A model generated the notes under the pieces. The model made no database searches, was not told the origin of the DNA, and saw only the letters and a list, made by a program, of their open reading frames with translations. A stretch of DNA of 64,000 nucleotides from Pseudomonas sp. 102515 (lineage in GTDB: Bacteria > Pseudomonadota > Gammaproteobacteria > Pseudomonadales > Pseudomonadaceae): positions 434,001 to 498,000 of the forward strand of contig NZ_JAVHTY010000004.1 in NCBI RefSeq assembly GCF_031085165.1, given 5' to 3'. Positions 1 to 9,198 of the stretch are shown here, in pieces. The position numbers were made by a program, and so were the translations under genes. Position 1 is the stretch's first letter. Each line of letters opens with the position of its first letter.

Positions 1-2002
1 CCAATAGATCGCCACTCCAGAATTTGGCTTCGAACTGAGTTTGAAAGGTGCCGCTCCCGGTATCGAGTTGCTGGCCATTGGTGCTGATCGAGGTGGTCGA
101 AGTAGTTACCTCCTGGACGATCTTGGCGAAGGCTGCTCGAAGGCCCTTGATCATATTGGGGGCATCACTAGCAACGTAGAAATTGTCGGGGCGCTTGTAG
201 TTGGAAGAGAGATACTCACCGCTAGTCCACCACAGGTCGTCGGTAATGCTAGCAGCGGTGGCTGCGCTGCTAGCAAAGCCTTGGGGAACCGTGAAGCCGC
301 CATATTTAGCAGCGAGCCAGTATTGGTTGGATGATCTACCAGCCAAGCTTTGGTTCTCGCGGACATCCATCCAATAGGTGGAAATGGTCTGGCTACCAGC
401 TTTATCGCTGCGTTGGTCACGAGTATGAGCATCATAGGCAAGGCCGGCGATGTAGGCAGAATTGCCACGACCTGTGAAGGGTGTGCTTATGGTGATGTTT
501 TCGAGACTGGCGACCTTCTGTGTCAAAGCCTCAACATCTATCGAGGTATCACGGGTCACTTCCGCTGGCTTGGCCGGCTCTCCGCCCGAGGAAGTGATAC
601 CTCCTGGGAGATTCTTGTCATTCCAGGTATTCGTATCGCCGATACCGAGAATGACGTTCTTCTGGCAGGAATAGGTAATGGGATCTTGCCAATCGGTCAC
701 TACGGGAAAGCCGTCGGCTTGGGCGTATTTGTCGGTGTCCGTAGATCCGGACAAGTTACTGTAGGCAGATACGTTTCCTTGGTTCTTGAAGTAACGTAGC
801 GCTGTATAATAGAGCTCGCTGACCGGGTCGTTGCTTTTTAGGCTCAGATAGGTGTTCGGCGCATAAGGCATTGAACCGAATTTGTTCAAATAGTTGATGA
901 CACCGCTGTCTGCCACTCCATAGCCTGTCGCCGATGCTTCACTGGCAGAAGGATTGCGCACCAGAATGCCTGTCTGAGGGTCCCATTCGGCTCGTGCGGA
1001 GTTACTGCTGAGGTCTGGCTTTAGGGGGCCAATGAAGCTCTGGTTGGCCCGCAGAACACCGCCGTCACGGTTGGCGCTGGAGTCGTTTAGATAACTAAAT
1101 ACGGAGTAGCGCAACTTGTCTGAATACTGCTGCAGAAGGCCTTCTGGCTTGTAATTGCTTGCCGAATACCTTTTGCAATTGCTTTCGAGGCCAATGCTGG
1201 GATCGCATACCTTAACTTGGACTCGCGCCCGATAAACACTGTATCGAGTAGCATTCGAAGCATTGCTGGTCGTGTAGTCCGCTTTTAGAAGATCTCCGTT
1301 CCACTGATTGTTGTTGTTGGGGTCTAGGTTGACCCAGACGCTCGACATATTGTTGCCCGCGCCATAGTCTGCAGAACCGCCGCCACCGATTCGATCGTTC
1401 CAGTTGGAGAACAGCATGTCGAACCCCTGGCCTTCCAGACGAACATAGAAGCCAGCCCAGTTGGCCGCGAAGGGAGTAGCACCGGCAATCTCGGACGCTG
1501 GAAGCAGTCCCTGACCGCTATTCAACCGATTGCCAGCGGAGTTTTGTCCGCTGTGCCGTGCTTTTTGCAGCACGGTAAGGCCGACATCGTCCCGGACTCT
1601 GGCACCGCCGGTCAGAGCGCTGCGGAAAGGGTCGATGGTTGGAGTAGCGGCCCAGTTGAGAAAATTGCCGCTCCATTGCCTGGCACCGCTGCAGCGACGG
1701 CTATTGGCGGCACTAACAGGGTTGAACCAACTATTGTCCAGTGAGCCGCCAAAGGCGTAGGTATAGCATTTGTCCGAATCGAAGTATCCACTATAGACAT
1801 TCCCGGAACTGTAGCTGCCAAGGTTGGCGACAGAGAGGACCGTTGGCCATTCTACCGAGGGCACCAGCGCCAGGCTGCCCGGAATGTCCCCTCCTACAGC
1901 CAGCGGGGCCTGGGATACCGTGGCGTTACCGGACGTACTCAGCAGAAGCAGCACCATCGCCGAAGGCAGAGTCCACGTCAGAAATCGCAACTGATGAGGC
2001 AT
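1..2002 (-). CDS. pilY1: PilY1-type T4P tip adhesin/assembly factor, copy 1 (C-terminus beyond window)
   Basis: Last visible gene of the minus-strand minor-pilin operon. The frame is open from the ATG at 2002 to the window edge, about 667 codons, with GGAGAG just upstream. Residues 1 to about 27 form a signal peptide (hydrophobic run ending SGNA). The region after it resembles the N-terminal domain of many PilC/PilY1 proteins: SVEWPTV near residue 48, then GYFDSDKCY and WSGNFLNWA. The last readable residues, FWSGDLL, match the junction where PilY1 proteins pass into the C-terminal beta-propeller, so that domain should lie to the left of the window. PilY1 primes pilus assembly with the minor pilins, sits at the tip and opposes retraction. 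By eye this gene is less GC-rich than its neighbours. It differs strongly at the N-terminus from the second PilY1 at 20077-23970. Confidence 0.9.
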   Translation of the reverse strand, partial: MPHQLRFLTWTLPSAMVLLLLSTSGNATVSQAPLAVGGDIPGSLALVPSVEWPTVLSVANLGSYSSGNVYSGYFDSDKCYTYAFGGSLDNSWFNPVSAANSRRCSGARQWSGNFLNWAATPTIDPFRSALTGGARVRDDVGLTVLQKARHSGQNSAGNRLNSGQGLLPASEIAGATPFAANWAGFYVRLEGQGFDMLFSNWNDRIGGGGSADYGAGNNMSSVWVNLDPNNNNQWNGDLLKADYTTSNASNATRYSVYRARVQVKVCDPSIGLESNCKRYSASNYKPEGLLQQYSDKLRYSVFSYLNDSSANRDGGVLRANQSFIGPLKPDLSSNSARAEWDPQTGILVRNPSASEASATGYGVADSGVINYLNKFGSMPYAPNTYLSLKSNDPVSELYYTALRYFKNQGNVSAYSNLSGSTDTDKYAQADGFPVVTDWQDPITYSCQKNVILGIGDTNTWNDKNLPGGITSSGGEPAKPAEVTRDTSIDVEALTQKVASLENITISTPFTGRGNSAYIAGLAYDAHTRDQRSDKAGSQTISTYWMDVRENQSLAGRSSNQYWLAAKYGGFTVPQGFASSAATAASITDDLWWTSGEYLSSNYKRPDNFYVASDAPNMIKGLRAAFAKIVQEVTTSTTSISTNGQQLDTGSGTFQTQFEAKFWSGDLL

Positions 2003-2018
2003 GACGCTCTCCAAGTAT

Positions 2019-2489
2019 CTATCGCCTGACAAAGATGGTGTTGATGGTGACATTCGCAGTGGACGCCGACCCGGCTCCGGCAGTGGTAGCTGCTCCAGCA
2101 CCTTGGGTTTCGATGCGCAGTACACTGACATCCAGCGGAATCACCTGAAGGCCGTCGCCGGATCTCAGCGGGTTCACCCCTGGTGTTGGATTGATCCTGA
2201 AGCGGGCCTGATTCGGCAGGTCTGTCAAAGCATCCGCATTTGTCCAGTTGGCAGTTTGGGCAGTGTTTTGCCAATCGGTGACGCTGCGGGTGAGGGCGAA
2301 GGCTTCGGCCTGTCGCTGCGCCATCTCCGACGCCTGAAATGCCTGGCTTTGGTCGCGGGCGTTACCCGCCATGCGTTCCTGCAGCGTAGTGCCCCTCATG
2401 CTGGCGAGGGCGATCAAGGTCATGAGTAGCAGCATTACCAACGTCACGATCAATACCGCGCCTTGTTGGCGATCGACCGAGTTTCTCAT
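2019..2489 (-). CDS. pilX: Minor pilin PilX, copy 1
   Basis: 156-residue pseudopilin. A short basic leader (MRNSVDRQQG) is followed by a cleavage glycine and a long hydrophobic helix, AVLIVTLVMLLLMTLIALAS. Glu5 of the mature protein is absent (Val there), which is usual for PilX/GspK-like pseudopilins that sit at the top of the complex, so it is not a sign of decay. The following motif MRGTTLQERMAGN is PilX-typical. The ATG overlaps the pilW stop in an ATGA (2486-2489), indicating translational coupling; the stop lies 16 bases before pilY1. Inferred role: PilVWX core minor-pilin complex that initiates T4P assembly with PilY1. Confidence 0.9.
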   Translation of the reverse strand: MRNSVDRQQGAVLIVTLVMLLLMTLIALASMRGTTLQERMAGNARDQSQAFQASEMAQRQAEAFALTRSVTDWQNTAQTANWTNADALTDLPNQARFRINPTPGVNPLRSGDGLQVIPLDVSVLRIETQGAGAATTAGAGSASTANVTINTIFVRR

Positions 2490-3493
2490 GGCAGGTGGTT
2501 CCGAATGCTGACAGTTAGGTTGAACACCTGCCCCAGGCGGCCATTGGCAAGGGTGACGGTACTACCACGGAAGGTAAGTTGCTGATCGGGCGATACGGCC
2601 TGGGTATCTCTACTAACGGCGATCAAGTTGATCTGAGCGGAAATCACTGCCTGCCAATCGATAATCAGCTGGGCATCTCTGTATTCACCCGTTATCTGAC
2701 CGTTGCTGTCACCTACCGCATATTGGATCTGCAGGTCCTGAATGCCACTCACCAACTCCTCATCGACAATCAAAGGCTGGGCGTTGGCTGTGGCCAGATA
2801 GCGGACTCGGCGTAGAGCAGGAAGGCCGGCTGCAACGGAACTCTGACCTATGTAATAGAGCGAACTTTGGAAATTCGAGATTACTGCCGTTTGCGCATAA
2901 GCGCGGTTGATTACCTGCTGCGTTGTAAGCGTGGCTGCGTTGGCTGCGCTTTGATTAATGAAAAGCTGGCAACCGGCTGTGTCGGAAATGATCAGCAGGC
3001 TACCGGGTGTCTGGCCGGTTGCTCCTGTGGTTGCAAGCCTATCGCTGTTCGCACCTATCGAATTGGACAGTGTTATCCCGGTCGCGCCAGCGGCATGCTT
3101 GAGCAGAATAACGTCTGTTCCGGCTCGCCGGTTCGTGGTGTAGATGTCGTTCAGCCAGCTGGGGATCGAGTTTTCTCCAGTGTCATTCCAGCCTTCGATG
3201 CCGGTGCCAAGGACATAGCGCTCATCTTTAGTCAAAGTTGAAGGGGTTGGATCATAGAGCGGAAACAGACAGTCTCCGCGATAGCCGGCGTTTTTCAGAT
3301 CATAGGCCAGAAAGTCCAGGGCGAAGCGTCCCGACTCCTGTACCTGAGAGAGTGCGGAATTGGTCTGATAGGTCTGCCGGGAAGACAGAAAGACCTGCAT
3401 GACGCCGCCCATGAGCAATAGCCCCAGAAGCAAGGCGATCATGAGTTCGATGATGGATAGGCCCTTCTGGCGGCGAGTCGCCCGATGTTTCAT
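2486..3493 (-). CDS. pilW: Minor pilin PilW, copy 1
   Basis: 335-residue minor pilin. The leader ends RRQKG and the mature helix starts LSIIELMIALLLGLL with Glu5 present. It is followed by the PilW-typical stretch QESGRFALDFLAYDLKNAGY. Cysteines occur in the globular domain (YRGDC, TAGC). The start overlaps the pilV stop by four bases (ATGA, 3490-3493) and the end overlaps the pilX start, so it is the middle of a coupled operon. It is 70 residues longer than PilW of the second cluster. The product would be processed by PilD at 34483 and placed in the inner-membrane priming complex. Confidence 0.92.
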   Translation of the reverse strand: MKHRATRRQKGLSIIELMIALLLGLLLMGGVMQVFLSSRQTYQTNSALSQVQESGRFALDFLAYDLKNAGYRGDCLFPLYDPTPSTLTKDERYVLGTGIEGWNDTGENSIPSWLNDIYTTNRRAGTDVILLKHAAGATGITLSNSIGANSDRLATTGATGQTPGSLLIISDTAGCQLFINQSAANAATLTTQQVINRAYAQTAVISNFQSSLYYIGQSSVAAGLPALRRVRYLATANAQPLIVDEELVSGIQDLQIQYAVGDSNGQITGEYRDAQLIIDWQAVISAQINLIAVSRDTQAVSPDQQLTFRGSTVTLANGRLGQVFNLTVSIRNHLP

Positions 3494-3981
3494 AGGCGAG
3501 TCCTGTAGGAGAAGGTTTCGAAGCCCGAATTCTCGGCGGTAGAGGTACAGCTATCGTTCTGTGGCGGCACGTATTGGGTGGACTTGATTCGGGCTCGGCT
3601 GTCGTTCCAGCAGATGGTCAGGGTCACGATATTTCCGCTGGTCACTATGGTGCCTGTGCCCTGGGGCAGCGTGGCTGCCAGGTTGTTGAGCCATTGGCCT
3701 GTATCGCGCTGGGCCGGGGTGCCAGTAATAGCGTTACTGGTCGACGGAGCGGGGAAGGTGGTCAGGGCGTAGCTACCGGCCAGGGCAGCGGTACGGTTCG
3801 CACGCATACGATCAGCCATGTCGTTGGCCAAGATGGTCGCCTGTGAGCGGTAATAGGCACCTTGGTTGCTTTGGACGCTTACCGATTGCAGCCCCGCGAG
3901 CCCCAGCAGGCCAATGGCGAGAATGACCATGGCAACCAACACCTCGATCAAGGTTGCGCCCCTTTGCTGCTTTGCATTCAT
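3490..3981 (-). CDS. pilV: Minor pilin PilV, copy 1
   Basis: 163 residues from the ATG at 3981, which overlaps the fimU stop by ATGA; an in-frame extension upstream to 4200 is only the shadow of fimU. Leader MNAKQQRG, then ATLIEVLVAMVILAIGLLG, which is the classic PilV type IV methylation motif with Glu5. QSVSVQSNQGAYYRSQA and NDMADRMRAN follow, as in Pseudomonas PilV. Member of the minor-pilin priming complex with PilW, PilX and PilY1; PilD cleavage and N-methylation expected. Confidence 0.92.
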   Translation of the reverse strand: MNAKQQRGATLIEVLVAMVILAIGLLGLAGLQSVSVQSNQGAYYRSQATILANDMADRMRANRTAALAGSYALTTFPAPSTSNAITGTPAQRDTGQWLNNLAATLPQGTGTIVTSGNIVTLTICWNDSRARIKSTQYVPPQNDSCTSTAENSGFETFSYRTRL

Positions 3982-4460
3982 GGTGACTGGCAGCCGTTCT
4001 GATTGACGAAGGCATTTCCGGTAAGGCTTACCGAAACCGTACGGCGGCAGCTCGGTGTTTCGATGCTGAACGATTGGACGGCAGCCAGGGTGGTGAGACC
4101 GGTGCTGCGATAGGTGACGCCATTGACGAGACCAGTCAAGGTAATGCCAGTGGTGGGCTCCCAGATCCGAATGACGTTGGCGCCCTGAATCATCAGCCAA
4201 CCCGCAGTCCAGTCGGTACCGTTTTCGCAGGCATCACCCGCGATATTGCGCCGACATAAAGTGACGTCAGCGCGACGTTTAAGGGCCTCGGAGCGTGCTG
4301 TCTGCATGGCGCCAAGCAATTCATTGCTCATGACTGCAGCCCTGTTGCTCTGTAGCGTTCGGGTAAACGACGGCGCGGCAATGCTGATCACGATCGCCAA
4401 AATGGCGATCGCTACCAGGGTTTCGATCAGGGTAAAGCCGTACTGGGTACGCATCGTCAT
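3978..4460 (-). CDS. fimU: Minor pilin FimU (GspH/FimT family), copy 1
   Basis: 160 residues from the ATG at 4460 (leader MTMRTQYG). An in-frame GTG at 4496 would add 12 residues with no better ribosome site. The mature helix FTLIETLVAIAILAIVIS has Glu5. RAAVMSNELLGAMQTARSEA is the GspH/FimT signature, and paired cysteines (LCRR, DACENG, PSCRR, QNGC) are spread through the globular domain. FimU links the PilVWX complex to the major-pilin fibre. A gap of about 100 bases separates it from fimT; it is coupled to pilV by ATGA. Confidence 0.85.
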   Translation of the reverse strand: MTMRTQYGFTLIETLVAIAILAIVISIAAPSFTRTLQSNRAAVMSNELLGAMQTARSEALKRRADVTLCRRNIAGDACENGTDWTAGWLMIQGANVIRIWEPTTGITLTGLVNGVTYRSTGLTTLAAVQSFSIETPSCRRTVSVSLTGNAFVNQNGCQSP

Positions 4461-4559
4461 TTTCGCCAGGCTGGAAGGCCAAGCATGGGGTATCACAGGC
4501 GGCTGGAACAGCGTACGGCGGATATCCGGTCGAAACGGGAAGGTGTCTGGTCAGGGCGT

Positions 4560-5084
4560 TCAGGCGCAGCGATCGCTGGTGCGAAGATTCGCCACTTCGA
4601 TCCGCCCAGCCTTGTTCAGGACCAGTCGTGCGCGCGGCTCGGCGCCTTGGCAGAGGATGAAACTGCCGTTCAGGGCATTGGTCACGCCACTGTTTAAAAA
4701 CGTCAGATGAGGTAGCGTACGGAAATTGTTCCACCGCCAGTGCAGGCCCTCGGGGAGCTGACTGATCAGCAGGGTGGACTCCTCGGCTGACTGAAGGCCG
4801 TCGCGATCCCAGTCGCGGAAGACGCGCGTGGTGGCCGACCAGAGGTTCGAGCTGTCGCATTCGCCTGCCGGTGCATGGCAGATGGACACACTGCCATAGC
4901 CGTTGATGGCAGCCGCACGGGCGAAGTTGACCGTCTCCCTAAGTTGTTGAATGGCTAGCTGCTGGCGATTGCGTTGCAGCATTCCATCGAAGGCGGGAAT
5001 GGCCAGAGAGGCGATGATGCTCAGCACGCTGAGGTAGATCAGGGATTCGAAGAGGCTTACGCCTCGCGAGGTGCGATAGGTCAT
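4560..5084 (-). CDS. fimT: FimT-like type IV pseudopilin (GspH domain)
   Basis: 174 residues; first gene of the minus-strand minor-pilin operon. The leader MTYRTSRG precedes VSLFESLIYLSVLSIIASLA, so Glu5 is kept but position 1 is Val rather than the usual Phe. The GspH-like block NRQQLAIQQLRETVNFARAAA follows, then a globular domain with four cysteines (SICHA, GECDS, ILCQG, DRCA). In Pseudomonas FimT lies next to thiO, as here, on the opposite strand with a 95-base divergent gap. FimT has been linked to DNA uptake in some bacteria; that role is only an inference here. Confidence 0.82.
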   Translation of the reverse strand: MTYRTSRGVSLFESLIYLSVLSIIASLAIPAFDGMLQRNRQQLAIQQLRETVNFARAAAINGYGSVSICHAPAGECDSSNLWSATTRVFRDWDRDGLQSAEESTLLISQLPEGLHWRWNNFRTLPHLTFLNSGVTNALNGSFILCQGAEPRARLVLNKAGRIEVANLRTSDRCA

Positions 5085-5179
5085 GTTGACGTCCTTGTGG
5101 GTAGGCGGCCTTCCTGGCCGTGATAGCCGTTTTGCGCCAAGACGGCGGAACAGTCAATTCCAGGATGTAGAGGTGTGAC

Positions 5180-6280
5180 GTGATATTTGACGTAGCTGTG
5201 GTCGGGGCGGGTGCCATAGGGCTGATGTCGGCCTATTGCCTGTCCTTGAGCGGTCGGCGGGTGGTGGTGGTCGAGCGGGGTGAGCCGGGGCGGGAGGCGT
5301 CCTGGGCTGGCGGCGGGATCGTTTCGCCGCTGTATCCGTGGCGCTATCAGCCCGCGGTGACGGCGTTGTCGCACTGGTCGCAGGATTTCTATCCGGTGCT
5401 GGGGCAACGGTTGCGGCAGGAGACGGGGGTGGACCCCGAGGTCGAGGTGACCGGGCTGTATTGGCTCGATCTGGAGGACGAAGCCGAGGCGCTGGACTGG
5501 GCGCGGCGCAATGTGCGGCCGCTGGCGTCGGTGTCGGTCGAGGAGGTGCGGCAGCGGGTGCCGGTGCTGGGGGCGGGCTATGAACGGGCGGTCTTCATGG
5601 CGGGGGTGGCCAATGTGCGCAATCCCCGGCTGGTGCGCGCCCTGCACGAAGCCCTGCTGCGCATGCCGAATGTGACGCTGATGAGCGAGTCGCCGGTGAT
5701 TGGTTTCCTGCGCCAGGGTGAGCGCGTGGTGGGCCTGCAGACCGCGCGCGAGGCCGTCCATGCCGAGTCCGTGGTGGTGTGTGCGGGCGCCTGGAGCGGT
5801 GAGTTGCTGCAGAGCCTGGGGCTGGCGGTGCCGGTGCGGCCGGTGAAAGGACAGATGCTGCTGTATCGCCAGCCGGTGGGCTTTCTGACCAGCATGGTGC
5901 TGGCCAAGGGACGCTACGCCATTCCGCGGCGCGATGGTCATCTCCTGATTGGCAGCACCCTGGAGCACGCCGAATTCGACAAGACCCCGACGGCCGAGGC
6001 GCTGGCCAGCCTGCAGGCCTCGGCCGCCGAATTGCTGCCGGCGCTGGCAGGTCTTGAGCCGGAAGCACACTGGGCAGGGCTGCGGCCGGGCTCGCCGGAC
6101 GGCGTGCCCTTCATTGGGCCGGTACCGGAGCTGCCCGGGCTATGGCTCAACTGCGGGCACTATCGCAACGGCCTGGTGCTGGCACCAGCCTCCTGCCAGT
6201 TGCTGACCGATTTGCTCACCGAGCGCACGCCAATCATCGATCCGGCGCCCTATGCGCCAGGTATGCGGTTGGCGGGCTGA
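5180..6280 (+). CDS. thiO: Glycine oxidase ThiO (FAD-dependent)
   Basis: 366-residue D-amino-acid-oxidase family flavoprotein. GTG start at 5180 preceded by AGAGGTG. The dinucleotide-binding motif VVGAGAIGLMSA spans about residues 7-18, followed by VVVVERG and WAGGGIVSP, characteristic of glycine oxidase. The C-terminal GLRPGSPDGVPFIGPVP block completes the FAD fold. ThiO oxidises glycine to the imine used for the thiazole ring of thiamine. It sits between fimT and pilR as in P. aeruginosa. Its stop codon (6278-6280) directly abuts the pilR stop (6281-6283) with no spacer. No riboswitch was seen in the 95-base upstream gap. Confidence 0.92.
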   Translation: MIFDVAVVGAGAIGLMSAYCLSLSGRRVVVVERGEPGREASWAGGGIVSPLYPWRYQPAVTALSHWSQDFYPVLGQRLRQETGVDPEVEVTGLYWLDLEDEAEALDWARRNVRPLASVSVEEVRQRVPVLGAGYERAVFMAGVANVRNPRLVRALHEALLRMPNVTLMSESPVIGFLRQGERVVGLQTAREAVHAESVVVCAGAWSGELLQSLGLAVPVRPVKGQMLLYRQPVGFLTSMVLAKGRYAIPRRDGHLLIGSTLEHAEFDKTPTAEALASLQASAAELLPALAGLEPEAHWAGLRPGSPDGVPFIGPVPELPGLWLNCGHYRNGLVLAPASCQLLTDLLTERTPIIDPAPYAPGMRLAG

Positions 6281-7621
6281 TCAGTCGATGCCGAGCTTCT
6301 TCAGTCGGTAGCGCATCGACCGGAAGGAGAGACCCAGGCGCTCCGCAGCGGCGGTGCGATTCCAGCGGGTCTCTTCGAGCGCCTGCATGATCAGCTGGCG
6401 CTCGATGGATTCCAGGTGGTCTTCGAGATTGGCGATGTTGGCCAGGCTGGCTTCGCCGGCGGCGGTGGCCGCTGGCGCATCGGCCAGACGCAGATCGGTC
6501 GGGCGGATGACGTCGCCTTCGCAGAGGGTGTAGGCCCGCTCCAGCATGTTTTCCAGTTCCCGCACGTTGCCGGGGAAACGGTAGCTCTTGAGCTTGGCCA
6601 GGGCATCCTCGCCCAGCGTGGCCGGGGCCAGGCCGGAATCCCGCGCCAGACGTTCGAGCATGTAGCTGGCGAGGACGCCGATGTCTTCGCGGCGCTCGCG
6701 CAGGGCCGGTACCTGCAATTCGATGACGTTGAGGCGGTAGTAGAGGTCCTGGCGGAAGGTGCCGGCGGCGACCTCGGCGGCGAGATCCCGGTGGGTGGCG
6801 CTGAGGATGCGCACGTCCAGGCTGATCTCCTGCTGGCTGCCTACCGGGCGCACGGCCTTTTCCTGGATGGCCCGCAGGAGCTTGACCTGCATCGGCAGCG
6901 GCAGGTCGGCCACCTCGTCGAGAAACAGGGTGCCGCCCTGGGCGGCCTGGAACAGGCCCTGCTTGTCTTCAATGGCGCCGGTGAAGCTGCCCTTGCGGTG
7001 GCCGAAGAATTCGCTTTCCACCAGTTCCGAGGGGATGGCGCCGCAGTTGACCGGGACGAAGGGTCGACCCGCGCGCGGACCCTGCTCATGGATCAGCCGC
7101 GCTACCCGCTCCTTGCCGCTGCCCGATTCCCCGCTGATGTAGACCGGCGCCTGGCTGCGCGCCAGCTTGGCGATCTGGCCACGCAGGGCGCGCATGGGCG
7201 GCGATTCGCCGAGCAGTTGGGTTTCGCTGGCACCAGTCGCTGCCGGGGCAGGCCCGGACAACCGCAGGGCGGTGCCTACCAGCTCGCGCAGGCGCGGCAG
7301 GTCCACCGGTTTGGTGAGGTAGTCGAAAGCACCGGCCTTGAGGGCCTGGACCGCCGTCTCCAGACTGCCGAAGGCGGTGATCATGGCCACCGGCAGTTGC
7401 GGAAAGCGCTGCTGGATGAACTGGATCAGATCCAGCCCCGAGCCGTCGGGCAGACGCATGTCGGTCAGGCAGAGGTCGAAGCTTTCTCGTTCGAGGATGG
7501 CCCGGGCGTCGGCGATGTTCTTGGCGCTGGCGGTGTCGAGCTTCATCCGCCCCAGGGTGATCTCCAGGAGTTCACGGATATCGGGTTCATCGTCGACGAT
7601 CAGGACTTTCTGTCGGGCCAT
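6281..7621 (-). CDS. pilR: Two-component response regulator PilR (NtrC family, sigma-54 activator)
   Basis: 446 residues from the ATG at 7621 (MARQKVLIVDDE); the longer frame to 7717 is the end of pilS in another frame. Receiver domain 1-120 with acidic pair D10-D11, phospho-acceptor D54 and K104. AAA+ domain with Walker A GESGSGKE (164-171), a sigma-54 contact loop reading GSFTGA rather than GAFTGA, and FLDEV. C-terminal Fis-type helix-turn-helix ends in FRSMRYRLKKLGID. PilR activates pilA with RpoN; a matching -24/-12 promoter lies upstream of pilA at 31197-31212. It starts two bases after the pilS stop, so the pair is one operon. Confidence 0.96.
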   Translation of the reverse strand: MARQKVLIVDDEPDIRELLEITLGRMKLDTASAKNIADARAILERESFDLCLTDMRLPDGSGLDLIQFIQQRFPQLPVAMITAFGSLETAVQALKAGAFDYLTKPVDLPRLRELVGTALRLSGPAPAATGASETQLLGESPPMRALRGQIAKLARSQAPVYISGESGSGKERVARLIHEQGPRAGRPFVPVNCGAIPSELVESEFFGHRKGSFTGAIEDKQGLFQAAQGGTLFLDEVADLPLPMQVKLLRAIQEKAVRPVGSQQEISLDVRILSATHRDLAAEVAAGTFRQDLYYRLNVIELQVPALRERREDIGVLASYMLERLARDSGLAPATLGEDALAKLKSYRFPGNVRELENMLERAYTLCEGDVIRPTDLRLADAPAATAAGEASLANIANLEDHLESIERQLIMQALEETRWNRTAAAERLGLSFRSMRYRLKKLGID

Positions 7622-7623
7622 GC

Positions 7624-9198
7624 TCAGCTCATTGTGCGGGGATGGGCGAAGGTGATGCGAAAACAGCTGCCGTTCGCCAAGGGATGATAGCCAAGTCTGG
7701 CCTGGTTGCTCTCGCAAAGCTCACGGGAGATGTACAGGCCCAGCCCGGTGCCCTTGTTCTCGGTGGTGAAGAAGGGCTCGAACAGGTGGTCGAGTTGCTC
7801 GGCGGCGACGCCCGGTCCGTCGTCGACCACCTCGAGGATGGGCAGGTCGCTTTCCGGGTCGCGGTAGGTACTGAGCCAGACCTGGCCAATGCCGTGCTTC
7901 TGGCAGCTGTAGCGCAGGCCGTTCTGCACCAGGTTGGTCAGGATCTGGCCCAGTTGGTGAGGATCCATGTGCGTCTGCAGGGTGCCCGGCTCGGTCTTGA
8001 CGTGCAGCGTCTGACCGGCGGGTAGGGTAGGGCGCAACTCCCCGGCGAAGCGGTGCGCCCAGTAGCGCAGGTCGATCAGCTGAGGAGCGGCCTGCTGGCG
8101 GCGAGACAGCTGCAGGACGTTCTCCACCACCCGATTCATCCGCCGCGACTGGTCCTGGATGATCTGCGCCAGGCGCCGATCCGGCGGGGTCAGTTCTTCG
8201 GACTCCTGCAGCAGTTGCGCGGCATGACTGATGGCCCCCAGTGGATTGCGGATCTCGTGGGCGATGCCGGCGGTGAGGCGACCGAGGGAGGCGAGCTTGA
8301 GTTGCTGGGCCTGCTGGGCGATGCGCGAGACATCTTCGAGAAAGGTCAGTACCTGCTCGCCTTCGCCCTGCTGAAGGCGGGCGAAGCTGGGTTGCAGCAG
8401 CGGACCGTTGGCAAAGGCGCGCCAGGGCGCGGGACGGATACTGGGATTGCGCTCCCATTCCTCCAGGCGCTGGGCGAGACCCAGGGCCAGGGGCGCGATG
8501 GTGTCCTCGTCGTCCACGCCGAGCAGGTGCCGTGCTGCCGGATTCACCAGCAGCACCTGGTACTCGGCATCGAACACCAGGATGCCGGTACGCATGCGTT
8601 CGAGGATCAGGGCGTTGAGGGCTTCCAGTTCGGCCACGGCGGTGGCGCGGGTTTCGGCCAGGGCCTGGCTGTCCAGCAGGCGCCGGACCAGGCCCTGCAC
8701 CAGCAGCGCCGTGGCGAAACAGAGGGTGCCCAGGCCCGCCGCCTGCACATAGCCACTGCCACTGTCGCCGCGGCGCAGGTCGAGATAGCCGGTCGCCAGC
8801 AGCAGGGCGATGGCGGCCAGGGCGGCGATCAGCAGGCCGCGGCGGCCCCGGATCAGGACGTTGGACACCCCGACGGTCACCACCAGCAGACTGCCCATGC
8901 CGCTGGCGATGCCGCCGGCCAGGAAGAACAGGCCGCCCAAGGCGAGGATGTCGATCAGCGCCAGGGTGAAGGCGCGACCGCGCAACAGCCGTTGGCCGAC
9001 TGCCAGTACGGCATTGACGGCGAGGTAGGCCCAGCTGGCCTGGCGGAACAGCTGGCCGTCGACGGTGCGCAGCCAGTGCTGGTCCAGGTCGCTGGAAATC
9101 AGCACCACCAGCGCCAGGCCGATGACGATGCGATAGAGGTGATAGAGCCGCAGGACTGCGTCGGCTCTCAGGGTGCCTGGATCAGTCGCGGCGCTCAT
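7624..9198 (-). CDS. pilS: Sensor histidine kinase PilS
   Basis: 524 residues from the ATG at 9198, close to the roughly 530 of P. aeruginosa PilS; the frame is open farther upstream but that part overlaps the next gene. Six hydrophobic segments in the first 180 residues are followed by a PAS-like region (GILVFDAEYQVLLVNPAAR). The dimerisation domain carries GIAHEIRNPLG with His314 as the phosphorylation site. The ATPase domain shows the N box (NLVQNGLRYS), DDGPG and GTGLGLYI. PilS is an inner-membrane kinase that senses pilin and controls PilR. It overlaps the upstream gene by 17 bases. Confidence 0.95.
   Translation of the reverse strand: MSAATDPGTLRADAVLRLYHLYRIVIGLALVVLISSDLDQHWLRTVDGQLFRQASWAYLAVNAVLAVGQRLLRGRAFTLALIDILALGGLFFLAGGIASGMGSLLVVTVGVSNVLIRGRRGLLIAALAAIALLLATGYLDLRRGDSGSGYVQAAGLGTLCFATALLVQGLVRRLLDSQALAETRATAVAELEALNALILERMRTGILVFDAEYQVLLVNPAARHLLGVDDEDTIAPLALGLAQRLEEWERNPSIRPAPWRAFANGPLLQPSFARLQQGEGEQVLTFLEDVSRIAQQAQQLKLASLGRLTAGIAHEIRNPLGAISHAAQLLQESEELTPPDRRLAQIIQDQSRRMNRVVENVLQLSRRQQAAPQLIDLRYWAHRFAGELRPTLPAGQTLHVKTEPGTLQTHMDPHQLGQILTNLVQNGLRYSCQKHGIGQVWLSTYRDPESDLPILEVVDDGPGVAAEQLDHLFEPFFTTENKGTGLGLYISRELCESNQARLGYHPLANGSCFRITFAHPRTMS

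Noticed and set aside
2019..2489. PilX without Glu5 considered as a decayed pilin
   Set aside because: Loss of Glu5 is normal for PilX/GspK-type pseudopilins, and both copies here share it.
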